A stretch of 64,000 bases of DNA, from positions 46,362,068 to 46,426,067 of the forward strand of contig CM072808.1 of NCBI GenBank assembly GCA_037013495.1, given 5' to 3'. This document shows, piece after piece, positions 23,239 to 36,147 of the stretch (position 1 is its first letter; every line of letters starts with the position of its first letter). Source of the DNA: Hippophae tibetana (lineage: Eukaryota; Streptophyta; Magnoliopsida; Rosales; Elaeagnaceae). The notes under the pieces are model-generated. The model was given only the letters and a program-made list of their open reading frames with translations, did not search any database and was not told where the DNA came from. The translations under genes and the position numbers were made by a program.

Positions 23239-25398
23239 TCAAGCTAAGCAATAAGACCACTGCTCATCCTCACCAGTAGCAGAATCAACAGCAGCAGAAT
23301 TGTAATCATCATCCTCATTGCAGTAATAGAAACCACCATTATTAATAGCAGTCAAAGAGCAAGAAGATGCCACAAGATAAGGCATGTTGTGGAATGATCT
23401 GGCCAAGCTGCTAGCAAGTTCCATGCCATCCTCCTCCTGCCCACTACACTCCTCAGCCCTGTGCTTTAGGGTCTCAAACATGAGCTCAGGCTCATGCTGC
23501 ATCACCCGGAGTACGTCATTACAAGACGGCCCTGGCATGGCTCGAGTAACTGCAAAGCTATGTGGACCATCGCTCTGCAGCACCCGAACTACACTCGGGC
23601 CACCAAATAGATTGTGAACTCCACCAAGTGCCTCCTCATAAGCCCCGCCCAAGAACATCCCCAAATAGTACCCTCCACTAGTGCCATTGCCCTCCAGTTC
23701 ATGTAATGGCAAGCTAGACTCCCCGCCAATGAACTTGTTGATTTTCCCATCACTGTCACAAGTCAAATCGGATAAAATTCCCCTCACTCCTGGCCTTTGA
23801 TCGAGACGATGAATGGGAACAATAGGAAAGAGCTGCCCAATTCCCCAAAAATCAGGAATTGAAGTGAAAACCGATAGATTGACATGGTAAGTTCGGACTG
23901 GATCCGAAGCTCCAATTACTTTCAAAACGAATTCACAGAACCCATCAACAGCAGCTAATTGTTCAATACCTAGAGTCCCTTCCTTGAATTGATCAACAAA
24001 ACGTTGCTTCAACTGATCAGCATAAAACAAACAAGCCTCAGACTCACCACTCATAGCAGCAGCTGATAGATTACGGTAATCAGCACGAGCTTCCTCTGAG
24101 AGTCCTTCAACAAAGTACTGCAACCCAAGTGCAGACATAGCAGGGGCACCATAATTACTAGCCGACACAGCCTCAAATATCAGAATTGAATGGTGAGATA
24201 CAATAGCTCTTCCACTTTCACTGCAAATAATAGGGTGTTTCACAGACCTACGGTCACAAACACACTGAATAGCACGAACAACAGCAGAAGCATACTCTTC
24301 AAGCCCATAACTCACAGAAATCTCAGAGTCACTAGATTTTGAGCCATCATAATCAATACCCAAACCACCTCCAATATCAATGACCTGCATTTCGGCACCA
24401 AGACGGACCAGTTCGCAATAGACCTGTGCAGCCTCAGACACCCCATCAGCAAGCAAAGCAGTGGTGGGGATTTGAGAGCCAATATGAAAATGCAGCAACT
24501 GAAGACAATCAAGCATACCCACTTGCTCAAGCTTCCTCACCACTCGTAATATCTGCGTAGTGGTCAGCCCAAATTTTCCTTTTTCGCCTGAAGTCGACCC
24601 AAAATGGCCCGAGTGTTTAGTTCTCAGCTTTGCACGAAGACCAACAACAGGACGAACAGACAATTTTTTGCTCAAGTCAATCACCAAATCAAGCTCTTCT
24701 TCTTGCTCCAAAACAATCACAGTATTCAAAGCAAGCTTTCTGGCTACTAAAGCCAATGAAATGTACTCCACGTCTTTAAATCCATTACAAATCAAGAGAG
24801 ATTCCGAGTTACCTTTACACAGACAGCTCATAGCTAATAAAAGCTCCGGTTTCGACCCAGCTTCCAATCCAAACCGAAAAGAGGATCCAAATCTCACGAT
24901 GTCCTCAACAACAAAACGGTCCTGATTACATTTCACTGGATAAACACCTTGATAATGACTTTCATACCCATGGCACTGAACCGCAAATTCAAAGGCTGAT
25001 TGGAGTGACTCAAGTCGGTTCCTCAACACATCAGGGAATCGGACAATAAGGGGTAGCTGCATACCGAGTCCGCCAGAAGATTTCGGATCTGAAACCTTCT
25101 TAACAATCTTGAGCAAATCAATCTCTTGGTGAGGCAGGGTGGAATCGCCATGAGTTTTGACGGAGATGTTGCCAGACGAGTTAACCACAAAATACGGCGC
25201 TCCCCATCCATCGACTCTATAAAGAGCGGAAGATAGAGATGGAGACCAATGGGAAGTCTCGACGGTGGTGGTGGTAGTATCCACCGAAGGTATCTCGGAG
25301 ATCGGGACCGGCGTAAAAAGAGAGGTATCGGCAGTGGCCAAGTAAGCGTAGCCAGGAGGAGCCATAGCAGCGTCTAAGCAACATGGCAAGGCCGGCAT
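23239..25398 (-). CDS. ADC: arginine decarboxylase (biosynthetic, PLP-dependent)
   Basis: Converts L-arginine to agmatine and CO2, the first step of the plant agmatine route to putrescine and other polyamines. A single uninterrupted frame encodes 719 aa, the usual plant ADC length; plant ADC coding regions are typically intronless. Seen in order: variable N-terminus ([11 protein letters not shown]...); DGWGAPYF; the pyridoxal-phosphate lysine in [11 protein letters not shown] (Lys near 156); [30 protein letters not shown]; the barrel motif [22 protein letters not shown] (phosphate-binding glycines, about 343-352); [13 protein letters not shown]; the C-terminal [20 protein letters not shown]; and the active-site [10 protein letters not shown] (Cys near 547). 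All key residues are present. Start: first ATG in frame, preceded by an in-frame stop. The CDS is more GC-rich than its surroundings. Confidence 0.97.
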   Translation of the reverse strand: MPALPCCLDAAMAPPGYAYLATADTSLFTPVPISEIPSVDTTTTTVETSHWSPSLSSALYRVDGWGAPYFVVNSSGNISVKTHGDSTLPHQEIDLLKIVKKVSDPKSSGGLGMQLPLIVRFPDVLRNRLESLQSAFEFAVQCHGYESHYQGVYPVKCNQDRFVVEDIVRFGSSFRFGLEAGSKPELLLAMSCLCKGNSESLLICNGFKDVEYISLALVARKLALNTVIVLEQEEELDLVIDLSKKLSVRPVVGLRAKLRTKHSGHFGSTSGEKGKFGLTTTQILRVVRKLEQVGMLDCLQLLHFHIGSQIPTTALLADGVSEAAQVYCELVRLGAEMQVIDIGGGLGIDYDGSKSSDSEISVSYGLEEYASAVVRAIQCVCDRRSVKHPIICSESGRAIVSHHSILIFEAVSASNYGAPAMSALGLQYFVEGLSEEARADYRNLSAAAMSGESEACLFYADQLKQRFVDQFKEGTLGIEQLAAVDGFCEFVLKVIGASDPVRTYHVNLSVFTSIPDFWGIGQLFPIVPIHRLDQRPGVRGILSDLTCDSDGKINKFIGGESSLPLHELEGNGTSGGYYLGMFLGGAYEEALGGVHNLFGGPSVVRVLQSDGPHSFAVTRAMPGPSCNDVLRVMQHEPELMFETLKHRAEECSGQEEDGMELASSLARSFHNMPYLVASSCSLTAINNGGFYYCNEDDDYNSAAVDSATGEDEQWSYCLA

Positions 25399-25547
25399 GG
25401 TCTCTTTAGCGGGTAATCAAAAGAATGAAAGAATGAAGAGAAAAAAGAAATTTTATGATAAGGGTTTTGATACTAAGATTTGGGTAAAAAAGGACTAATA
25501 ATTTCTATGGTTGTGTTTTGTTTGTGAAGTTGGGGGCTTTAGAACCC

Positions 25548-25567
25548 GCCGAGGCCAAAGCCTCGGC
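25548..25567 (-). promoter_or_regulatory. GC-rich hairpin in the ADC leader
   Basis: Perfect 8-bp inverted repeat, GCCGAGGC / GCCTCGGC, around a 4-nt loop (CAAA on the plus strand, TTTG in the transcript). Seven of eight pairs are G-C. It lies 150-170 nt upstream of the decarboxylase start codon, in otherwise AT-rich leader. Confidence 0.65.
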
Positions 25568-25727
25568 TACCCCCTCAAAAGAAGCAGTAAAGGGATCTAT
25601 GGAAACTGTACAAACCTCTCTTCCTGTCAGAGAATTTCGAAATTCCCACGCCTAAAGGTCAGAAGAAGAAGGATTTGAGATTTATGGGTGTGTTTGGTTG
25701 ATTAGAAAATGTTAGGCCAGAAGAATT

Positions 25728-25754
25728 TTAGGAAACGAAAATTAAAAGCAACAT
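25728..25754 (-). CDS. short upstream ORF (8 codons) in the ADC leader
   Basis: ATG at 25752-25754 opens the peptide MLLLIFVS, then TAA at 25728-25730. It is the only upstream ATG I found between the expected transcription start and the main ORF. Short uORFs in polyamine-gene leaders can attenuate translation. No conserved peptide was recognised, and transcription through this position is inferred from the TATA box. Confidence 0.4.
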   Translation of the reverse strand: MLLLIFVS

Positions 25755-26007
25755 GCAGAACAAGGAAAAAATTGAAATTTTTATGGGAATTGAATGGAAT
25801 TATATATTGTTTGGAGAAAACGGATTATTGGTTTTGTGAAATGAGAATCAGGAAAAAGGTTAGAGAATGCGTAGGAGATTTTCCGGGAGAAGGCAAGAAA
25901 GGAGCAAAGAAAATTTGGGAAAATTTTGACGTGACACAGAGAATTGGATTCAAAGAAGACGTCTAATGATGTGAAGCTGGCGAGAATTGCATGAAGAAGA
26001 ACCCTCG

Positions 26008-26015
26008 TTTATATA
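26008..26015 (-). promoter_or_regulatory. TATA box of arginine decarboxylase
   Basis: TATATAAA on the minus strand (context CTCCTATATAAACGAGG), 610 bp upstream of the ADC start codon. This is the best core-promoter match in the region and implies transcription starting near 25980. Confidence 0.55.
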
Positions 26016-26399
26016 GGAGTTTGGGAGGTTTAGCCCTTTAAGTATGATTGGTTGGGCCGTGGTAGTGGGCCCATCATTAGCCATACATAAAAAAATTTCC
26101 GTTTTCCCGATCCTTTTTCTTCTTATTATTTTTTTAAAAATTTCTTTTAGACTTTTTATTGATAAAAAAACCATGATTTTTTTTCTTTCACATTTGGGCA
26201 TACTTTACCAAACAAATATACCGTTAATCTCGTAATAAATATTATATAAATACCATCAATAGAAAAATTAGCTTTTATCAAATAAATTTTAGTTGACTAA
26301 CAAAATTATCTATAAATTTTTATAATCTATCTAAATTTTTAATTTAAATTAATCACATCAGATAAAAATATTTTTAATTTTCTTTGCCTAAACGATCTT

Positions 26400-27480
26400 A
26401 ATGATATTTAGTTAGTATTTATAATAAGATTGATAGGAAATTTACATGTTAATTTTCTTTACCCGAGTAACAATAATGATATTTATGTAGTATTTATAAT
26501 AAGATTGATAGTAAATTGATATGCCCAAAAATTAAATACTAAATTTTAAAACATATAAAATTTGGCATTGGTTTTATTGGTTTAAAATACTTAATAAAGA
26601 ATTTTAAGAGTTATATTTAGTGAATATGTTAACTTAATAATAAATATGCATGTGAAATAATATTTTCATAACTAAGGTTTAAAATATTGATATTAATTTA
26701 AATATTAAGACTTAAATTTTATAAAAATATTAAAAATATTATCGTTACTAACAAAAAGTAAAAAACTTACATTATTTTAAGAAGATTTTATAAAATATTA
26801 AAACAATAAATTAATTATATTTTAAAAATAATTTTTTATTTGATACATATATTTATAAAAATTATAATATTAATAATTCAACTAATTAAACAAAATATAT
26901 TATAATAACTAGTTAAAATTTGAAATAATTAATTAAAATGTAATTTTTAATATTATTATAAATAGATAAATCTTAAAATTACGTAATATAATTAAAAAAT
27001 AATAATTTATATATATATAATTAATAAAACAAATGCAAAAATAAAGTATAAATAATATATATATATATATAGATAGATAGATAGATATTAATTAAAGAAA
27101 AAAATTATAAATAAAATAATTTAAAAATAAATAAATTAATATGAAATTATATTCTATCGATAATTTTATAAAAATATTCATGATATCGCGATATTTTGAT
27201 AAAAAATGAATTTTTCAACTACATTTTGTTGATAATGGTATGATAAATTGACGTTTTAACCAAAAGATATGAATATCATATTTTGATAATGTTGATGGTA
27301 TTGTTGATATTTTTAACATTTTCAATTATTATTCATAACAATATATTGGTAATTTTTACATTTAATTTTATATACATTAATAATAAAAAATTGTAAATTT
27401 TAAAATATGCTACACATATTTAAAAAAAATGATCGGCAAATACATTATAAATTAAATAATAAAATCAAATTTTAATTTTG
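26400..27480. other. segment of about 1.1 kb present in copy A but not in copy B
   Basis: Flanking landmarks are 4.3 kb from their partners on one side and 5.4 kb on the other, so copy A has about 1.1 kb extra here. The segment is very AT-rich with a TAGA microsatellite near 27068-27087 and no ORF. Whether it is an insertion in A or a deletion in B cannot be told. Confidence 0.5.
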
Positions 27481-27786
27481 AACTATTAATGTTTAAAATT
27501 GAAAGTAGAGACTACTAGTAAATTATAGCTTAAATAACTTCATTTTTTTTTACAAATTGATTGACTTTTTTTAACTAAAAATAATTCATCAACTTATTTT
27601 TTTTTTACCAAATTACATGATAAAAATACAAAAATATCCTAATTTTATAATTTAAATAAAATATTATATATATTACATCCATCACATCTTGGACAACCAT
27701 GGTAATCAATCTTATACATGCTCTAATGAATGTAGTAGGTTCTTATGATAATTCAGTATGAATATATTAGAGTTAACATGTTACAT

Positions 27787-27789
<3 letters not shown>

Positions 27790-27818
<29 letters not shown>
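27790..27818. repeat. (AT)n microsatellite
   Basis: About 14 AT units inside duplication copy A. The aligned place in copy B (near 32141-32150) has only ATATACGCGTGG. Confidence 0.9.
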
Positions 27819-29604
27819 GACATGTTATAGCTAATAGGTTATTGAAACTATAAAGAGTAATTGATAATAGATACTTGGATACTGTCTAAGATATTATACG
27901 ATTTAATATTATTTTTATATTTAATTATATTATAATAATATTTTAGTATGTACAAGTATAAATTTAAGTTGTTTTAAAAAAGTGATAAATAAATATTTTA
28001 GACTGCTAACAGACAATCATAGAAGAGAGAGAATAAAATAGTATGGGACTGTGATGAGCCAAAGATAATCTCATTCCAATTTGATTTATATTTTATAAGT
28101 TTATTTATTAATTCAGATACAAAGGTTTTACTTGGATATACTAGCAACGGTTATGTCTAATGAGTTCTAAATTTTTTTAAAATATTATTTGTATTTTTAA
28201 AAAAATTATTTTTTATATTGATTTACTCTAATTTCCTCTTAGTTTTTGTATAAAATAGTTTGATATATATATATTTGATAAAGTAAAAATTGAAAGTATA
28301 GTCATGTAAATTAGATATATTATTAAATCAAGTTAAAAATTATTATATAGTTTATTTTACTGTTTTAATTGTTATTTGATATTTTGGTTAACTGTGTCAT
28401 TTTAGTCAGTTATAAATATTTAATTTTTGCTTTTATTATTAATTTTAAAGTATTACTTTTCCATCAATTCAATCCGTATAAATTATAATGAATTATATAA
28501 TTTGTTGATATGAATCCCAATAAATTATATATATTTTTAATTCAAAATTTGAATTAATATGATTATAAAATCTATCATTTAGTTGATCTAAATTTAATAA
28601 ATATTTTAATTTAAATATATTAATACTAATATTTACTCATCTTAATAAAATAAATTTAAATTTATCTCTAATTAAATAAGGATATAATTTCTTTTTTGTT
28701 TTAGAAACATGATAAAAAAGATTCCCGATAAAAGAAAAAATGTTTACGAAGAAAATATAATAAAAACTCCGGAAATGCTTATAGCTTTTAATTACCATCC
28801 ATAAAATATATTTCGTGCTTCTTCTTTTTTAACCTGTCATTCAATAATGGTTTCTTTTTCTTTATCTGTTCCAAACAAAAATAAAATATTATAATGTATC
28901 GAAATTATTCGTTGTTCTGTGACATATTTCTTTAGTTTGTTCTTATCTTCCTTAGTTTTTACTGCTAGTTATCTCATTATTATACCTCTTAACAACGAAT
29001 TAATTCTTATAATTTTTTTAAAATAATAATAATAATAATAAACTAGTCCAAATTTAATAATTCTTAATTAGTTGGTTTATTTATATAATATTTAAATTTA
29101 AAATTTTCATTTAATTATTATTTAAAATTATTAATTATTTTATATTTATTTAATTTGTTATTTTAATCATATTTCTCATACTTAAAATTAATTAATTATC
29201 TAATTCTTATTTATCTTTTCTATTGGTCTTATTATTCTCCTATTTATAGATTACTCTTCTATTTTATTTATAATCTCTCTTTTTTTTATTTTGTAAAACT
29301 TTTATGTAAAATTGAATACTAAAAGTGAGAAAAAATGATCAATTATACTAATTTAAGTGTTGGAAAATTCAACACCCACTTCAATAGTGGGGAATAAAAT
29401 ATTATTTATTAAAAATAAACATTATAGATGTTTCAAACGAAAAAAGAACTCAACGATTACTTTCAATAAAAAATGCATTTTTTTAGTTTTTTAAGATATA
29501 TAAATAGGTTATATAGTAATTATTTAAATTTAATTATTATATATATAATAATAATAATTATGTGTCATCATAAATAAGAGATAAATTTATCTTTATTTTT
29601 CATT

Positions 29605-30490
29605 TAAGTGACGTTTGGTTCACTAAATGAAATCGGAATTAAAATGAGAATAAGAATGAAATCAAAATAAGAATGAAAATGAGAATGAGAATGAGAATGA
29701 GAATAAGAATAGAATCGGAATGAGAATAAGAATAAGAATAGAATCAGAATTAGAATGAGAACGAGAAGGAAAAATGTTTGTTTAGTTTGACCACTCGAAT
29801 CAAATAAGTAATCAAAATTATAGTTTTTGGTTTACATTTTGAATAAAATGAAAAATATTATATATTACTTTAATATCCTTATATTCAATAAAATTTAAAT
29901 AATATCATTTAATTATTATTTTTTTGTTAAACAAAATATATTATTAAAATCATTATTTTTCTAAATAATTATTACTTAAAAAAATATATTATTAAAATTA
30001 TTATTTTTCTAAATAAGATTTAGGTTTTTGAGGTTTAAAAATTGGGATTTAGGGATTTAGGGTTTGGGTTATATTTGTGTGTTAAGGTTTAGGAATAAAA
30101 TTATTATTTTTTAAATAGGGTTTAGGAGTTTTGAAATTGAGATTTTGGGTTTTAGGATTTTTAGATTTGGGATTTTGGGTTTAAGGTTTAAAGTTATATT
30201 TGTGAATTAAGATTTATGTTTAAAATTATTATTTTTTAAATAAGATTTGGGGTTTTAGGGTTTATGATTTAAGGTTAGGGCTTTAGATTTATGGTTATAT
30301 TTAGGGTTAGAATAAAAATGGAAAAAAAATTTAAATGAGATAGAATCATGATTTTTAAAAAAGGGAGAAAAAATTATGATTATTTCTCTTTTAGAAATCG
30401 ATTATATTTTATTTACATTTTTTAGTTTAATCAAATATAAAATGTAAAGGAATTAATTCTTATTCCATTTCATTTCAACCAATTAACACA
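29605..30490. mobile_element. insertion of about 0.9 kb in duplication copy A with GAATGA and telomere-like repeats
   Basis: Copy B lacks this block: its flanks (near 34810 and 34840) are nearly adjacent. The left end reads GACGTTTGGTTCACTAAATG then AAATCGGAATT; the complement of the right end reads TTGGTTGAAATGAAATGGAA. These are similar, inverted-repeat-like termini of a style common in plant DNA transposons. Inside are a (GAATGA/GAATAA)n array (about 29640-29765) and degenerate TTTAGGG-like repeats (about 30015-30310). No ORF. Probably a non-autonomous element. Confidence 0.5.
30015..30310 (+). repeat. degenerate telomere-like (TTTAGGG)n stretch
   Basis: Many clustered variants of the plant telomere unit, such as GATTTAGGGATTTAGGGTTT, TTTTGGGTTTAAGG, TTTTAGGGTTTATG and TTAGGGCTTTAG. 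They are too degenerate and interrupted for a recent telomeric insertion and look like an old simple-repeat expansion inside the inserted block. Confidence 0.6.
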
Positions 30491-31007
30491 TGTAATTAAA
30501 ACTCAAATACTTCTCTAATAAACTACACCATAAAATATTTTCATATTTAAAATATGGTAGTAATATTAGTACAACTTAATATAAGTAATTTTAGTAATAA
30601 TTAATGTTTTTGATAATAATAAATTGACTTGTGATAATATTATATTTTAAATTTAAATTTTTATGATATTTTTATAAGTAAGATAGTAATGATATATATG
30701 TTTTATGCATTTTTAGTAAAAAAAAATTAATTTATACACGATAAAATTAGGATTTATATTTAAGAGAAGTATTGTGTACATAAAAAAAATATTAATTAAT
30801 TTTTGAATAATATTTATTTTTAAGTAAAAGGATGTTATATATATATATTTAATTTTTTTTTGAAGTGATAAATATGATTTATTTATAATTTTATAAATAC
30901 TATAATTTAAAATTTATTTACGGTGAAATCCGTTCCTATAAAATATTATTGATAATTGATGTATATATGGAGTAGTTATAAAAAAAAGAGCATTGGTTTC
31001 ATTAAAA

Positions 31008-31160
31008 AGGTCCAATCCGACGTAATGATTAATCAGCGTCGAGTTGCCGCGTGGATTGTTGTTAGTGGGACCCATGTAAGCACTAAGCTACAAAGCGTTG
31101 CTCCTCGGGCCCTTCGTTCGTTATGGCTACAAAAGCACTTTCCTCGAAGTGACGAGAAAA
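31008..31160. other. GC-rich island in duplication copy A
   Basis: A short, distinctly GC-richer patch beginning TCCAATCCGACG and containing CAGCGTCGAGTTGCCGCGTG, GTGGGACCCATG and CCCTTCGTTCG. Its counterpart in copy B (36148-36262) keeps the same words while the surrounding AT-rich DNA has diverged more. A 126-codon ORF crosses it, but that frame is not conserved in copy B. Nature unknown: a promoter remnant, non-coding RNA or transposon end are all possible. Confidence 0.5.
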
Positions 31161-32519
31161 AAGTAGGTTTAAATATCGCGATATTTCATAGAGCAACTTC
31201 GGAGCAATATTATATACATAAATTTCATATGATTATTAAATATATATATATATATATGAGTAATATTTTAATAAAATTTTGTATATTTATTTTAAATGTT
31301 AGCTATACAAGATATTATAATACACATAACTTATAATAAGTTATTATAAAAAATATATATTTATTTATATTATAAAAACATAAATATATATATTTTTTAA
31401 AGGGTTAAAAATAAAAATTCATATATAAAGTAGGATTATAACATATAATTAAATCTTATATTTTTCTTTAAAATCTTTAAAAGTTAATTTACTTTTTATC
31501 ATAGATATATCTTCTACAAAAATCCATATTGATAGGTAGGATTGTTTTGTTTATATATATTTTTAATAAAACATTTATTTATATTATTTCTACACTTAAA
31601 TCTAGACTTTAAAGTGATTTTTTATCAAAATATTTAACTATGATGACCTATTTCATGTTTTATAAGTAAAATTTATGTTTTATTATCAATAAAAAATTAG
31701 TTTTTATCAAATAAAAATTATGTGATTAATAAAATTATCACTAGAATTTTACAATTTATCTAATTTTTCAATTTTAATTAATCACATGAGATATTTGTGA
31801 AAAAAGAACGATAGACTCAACATAAATTAAATCTTAATTTTAAATCATTAATATATAAAAGTAAATGTTATAAGTAATTTTTGACATAAATAGCTTCATT
31901 TTTTATAAATTGATTAACCTTCTCTAATAAGTAACAATTAATCATTAAATTCATAATTTTATACTAAGTTACATGATATAAATATCAAAATATCCTAAAT
32001 TCAATAAAATAATATCAATATCACATTCATCACATCTCTAAGAAACGTTGTAGGTCATACTATTAGAGCTTGTTGTGGATGTAATAAGTTACATATGATA
32101 AATCACCATAATTATGGTGGATATAACATGTTATATACAAATATACGCGTGGATGTGACATTTTATATCTGATGGGTTGTTGAGATTTTTGTAGGTTGTT
32201 GATGATAGACACTTGAACTCTGTTGGTGGTGACTTTCGAAAATATTGTAAGATCTAATAATATTTTTATATTTTTTAATTATATTAAAAGGGTATTTTAG
32301 TATGTATGAGTATAAGTTTATATTTTGGGATAAATTTATGCTAGTTTAAATTTTTTTATAAAAAACTAAATGCTCTATATCATGTAAATATCTTTGACTA
32401 TTGGTGTATATGAATGGATGTGGGAATGGTCTTCGACATTTATACTAATAACTATAACCACCAATTTAGCGTACATTATAATAATAATAATTGATTATAA
32501 ATGTGTAGTAGTTTCTTGT

Positions 32520-32681
32520 GGTTTAATCAAGTTTTTTATTTTACAGTTTTGATATCGTAATAACTATCAATGTCTCACGCGTTATTGATTATGGTTATTT
32601 TTAGGAAAAAAAATTCAAATTTATATAGTTAATCACAATTTCAATTATTTACAGCTAAAATGTCTATTCCTAATAGTGTAT

Positions 32682-32717
<36 letters not shown>

Positions 32718-33140
32718 AAATAAGGTATTATTTAAATAAGCAACCCGATATCGAGTGATCAAAAATACAAAATGACTTGAAAAATATATGATAAAGATTA
32801 TGGGTGAGTAACATATTGAAAATATTTGTTTTTCACAAGATCTCATTCGAATTAAAAATCTTTATGTATACGAATATAATTTGATGAAATAATCAATATA
32901 TATACGAGTAGATCATAAATTTTTTAATTGGATAAAACTAGATTGATATTGAAATTTATTTATAAATTATTGTCATATATAAATTTTAATGTACACAATA
33001 TTAAGTTTGAAATTGGTGCATATCTATTAAAAATTATTTTTTTATTTACAACTAAAAAATTCAAAATAATAAGAAGTATGCTTAAACAATTATGTAATTA
33101 TTATATAGATGTAATATTTATATTTATTTTTAAATTAAAA
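32520..33140 (-). repeat. dispersed repeat of about 0.65 kb, copy 2 (inverted)
   Basis: The reverse complement matches 19262-19940 in order: ATTACATCTATATAATA, AAGCATACTTCTTATTA, ACTCACCCATAATCTTTATC and GAGACATTGATAGTTATTAC. It lies wholly in a block absent from duplication copy A, so it probably inserted into copy B after the duplication. The AT microsatellite at 32683-32712 matches that of copy 1. Confidence 0.75.
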
Positions 33141-33193
33141 TAATAATTAATAAATTTATTATAAATTTAATATTTAAATATAGTATATTATAA

Positions 33194-33198
<5 letters not shown>

Positions 33199-33236
<38 letters not shown>
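33199..33236. repeat. (AT)n microsatellite
   Basis: About 18 uninterrupted AT units, among the longest in the window. Confidence 0.95.
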
Positions 33237-33242
<6 letters not shown>

Positions 33243-36147
33243 GTTCTAATAATAATTAGGGTTGGATTTCATAAGTGGGAAGAAAATTTATATAAAAATG
33301 AACATAAAAATAATAATAATAAACGTTTGGATGTGAAAAGTTAGAAGATTAGTAAGCTATGTAATTAATTAGCCTAATACACATAGATTTTTTAATGCTT
33401 AAGTTAAAGCCAAGAAGGTGGTTAATAAGGTGGTCATCTTTGGCTATACATGCATGCGATGAGAAGATGCATAAGTTTGAGTAAGAGAAATTGAGAAGTG
33501 AGAAAATAAAATAGTACGTGAATCTTCTGAACGGAGGATAATTTTGATTCATATTTTATGGGTTCGTTTATTTATTAAAATTTTATTTTTTCACTTTAAA
33601 TTTTAGAAAGTTCTTGTTGGGTGTGCCACCAACGTCTATGCGATGAGGTTTAAAACTCTTTTTAAATTTTATTATTTTTAATAAAGTTTATTTATATTTT
33701 CATTGATTATTATTTTTAAAATAGTGAAAATTTAAATTACAGCCCATGTAAATTAGATATATTATTAAATTATGATAAAAATTATTGTATTACTTATTAC
33801 ATCAGTTTAATTATTATTTAATATTTTAATTATATAAGTAAAAAATATTTAATATTTAATTACCTTGTTACTTTAAAATTAAAACAAATTAGATTATAAT
33901 AGATTATATAATCTATGAATATGAATATGAATATAAATAAATTGTATATTTTTTAATACAAATTTAATATGATTATAAAATTTATTAATCTAAAAATATA
34001 ATTAAAATTTTAATTTAAATAAATTAATCTAACTATTTACTTACCCTAATAAAATAGATTTCTCTCTAATTAAGGATACAATTTCTTTTTGTTTATGGGG
34101 GTTTTTTCCCCTAACAAATATAATTATGTATCGGAATTATTCGTTGTTCCGTGATATTTTTCTTTACTTGTCCTTATCTTTATTTTTCTTATTAATTATC
34201 TCATTATTAGTCACTTAATAACGAATTAATTCTTTTAGGTTTTTTAAAAAACAATAATAATAATTTAATTAAAAGTTAATAATTATTACTTATGTAATTT
34301 ATTTATATAATATTTAAATTTAAATTTAAATTTAAATTTATCATTTAATTATTAATTATTTTATATTTTTATATTTTAATAATATAAATTATATTTTTAG
34401 GCTTGAAATAAATTAAATTATTATATTAGTTTATCTTCTAATTATCTAATTATTATTTTTCTTATTTTTCTTTAATTTTATTTATTATCTTTCTTTTTTA
34501 TCTACTGTAACGATTTTATGTACATTAAAAGTGAGAAAAAATGATCAATTATATTATTTAAAGTTTAATAAAATTTAACAAAACACTTAAAACGAATAAA
34601 AAAGATTATTTATTAAAAAGAAACACAAGGGATGTTGTCAAACAAAAACCCCTTTCAAATGGAAAAATGAACTTAATGAGTCTATTTTCCATAAAAATGT
34701 GCATTTTATTGTATAATTTTTTAAAATACGTGCATAGGTTATTTAGTTATTTTTTTTAAAAAATATAAATTTAATTACATTATAAATATATAAAATTTAT
34801 ATATCACCACAAATAAAAAAAAAATTGTTATCTCTTATATAAATCAACAACTTCTCCTATCAATTACACCGTAAGAATATTTTCATATTTTAAATTTAAT
34901 AATAATATTAATGTAATTTAATATAAAAGTATATATTTTAAAGTATTATTGATCAATAAAATAGTTATTATATAATTAATGGCTTTGAAAATAATAAATT
35001 GAGTTTTCATAATAAGTTATTTTAATTTTTTCTTTCTCATTTAATGTAAGCAAGAGATTAATGTTATATATATTAATTTAGTTTATATATTTTTATTAAA
35101 AATACTATTTTATACCTTAAATGATACAGTGGAATTAGAATTTATATCCAATAGAATACTCTAAACACAGTCAAAATTTATATTATATTATTTTTAATTA
35201 AAAAATATTATATATATATTTAATAAAAATATGTTTAAATTATTTGATTTTTTTGAGATATTAAATGTTAAAAATTAATTTAAAATTTTAGGTGTGACCG
35301 TGGATTGTGGCATACTAAGTGAGAGGGGGACACTTGCTCTTCTTAAATTTTTGATACCTTTTTTTTTGTTGTATCTATAAATGTATTTTTTTTTGTTTAT
35401 AAAAATATATAGCAGTATTCCCCGTTAAGTTGATTATTTAAATATAATGTTTTTTTCTTTTATTATACTACATATTTATATTTTTTTATTTTTACTAATT
35501 ATATTCTAGTAGAGTAATAATTATATATTTAATATCTTTTTATAAAAGTTTAAAAAAATTAAATCAAATAACACATAACACTCATATATAATAACAAGAA
35601 TAACACCCCCAATATCTTAAAATGATTTAATTAGATAAAATTCAATATTATACGAGTTTAAATAATTATAATTTAATTTAAATGATGTACAATAAAATTA
35701 TGAATTAAATTTATTTTTTATTAAAATTATATTTTTCTTTCAAATATTTGATTTTTTACATGTATATTATAATTTATATTGTATAATTTTTTTCATGGAT
35801 ATTAAGTAATATTATTTTGTCTTATTATAACTTAATTTATGTAGTTTTTAATTTTTATTCTGTTACTCTTTTAGAAATTAATTTTGACTATATTTTTGAA
35901 TATGATTAAATTATATTTTATATGTATAATTTATTTATAATTTTATAAATATTATTATTAAAAATTTATTTGTAACATATTTCTGTCCCTAACTCTATAC
36001 AATTTTTTTAATTAATTATTATTTAAATATAAAATAATTGATTTAAAATAATATAACATATAATTATTAGAACTAAATTAAATTGTGTAATAGTAATATA
36101 TGTATGTACGGAGTAGATATAAAAAAAACATTTTTTTAATTAAAAAG

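Larger units (their letters stand above)
25399..25980 (-). promoter_or_regulatory. long 5' leader of arginine decarboxylase
   Basis: If transcription starts about 30 bp below the TATA box at 26008-26015, the leader is about 580 nt. On the minus strand between that point and the main start I see only one upstream ATG (25752-25754). A strong GC hairpin lies nearer the main start. Long leaders are known for several plant polyamine-pathway genes. A leader intron cannot be excluded. Confidence 0.5.
26250..31690. repeat. tandem segmental duplication, copy A (about 5.4 kb)
   Basis: The same ordered landmarks occur in the following segment. Examples: 26270 vs 31700 (TAGCTTTTATCAAATAAA / TAGTTTTTATCAAATAAA), 27670 vs 32020 (ACATCCATCACATC / ACATTCATCACATC), 28305 vs 33747 (CATGTAAATTAGATATATTA), 28890 vs 34135 (GAAATTATTCGTTGTTC / GGAATTATTCGTTGTTC), 29325 vs 34530 (GTGAGAAAAAATGATCAATT) and 31035 vs 36173 (CAGCGTCGAGTTGCCGCGTG). 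Offsets are 5.1-5.5 kb except in the 27.5-32.0 kb part, where about 1.1 kb is extra in each copy at different places. No gene recognised inside; boundaries are approximate. Confidence 0.8.

Noticed and set aside
31180..31200. Possible palindrome ATATCGCGATAT as a regulatory operator
   Set aside because: A 12-bp palindrome is not significant in AT-rich DNA of this length, and it is not kept in copy B (AATACAGTAATAC).
30956..31336. 126-codon plus-strand ORF in duplication copy A
   Set aside because: The frame is not maintained in the homologous copy B and resembles no family; it is an accidental ORF across a GC-rich island.
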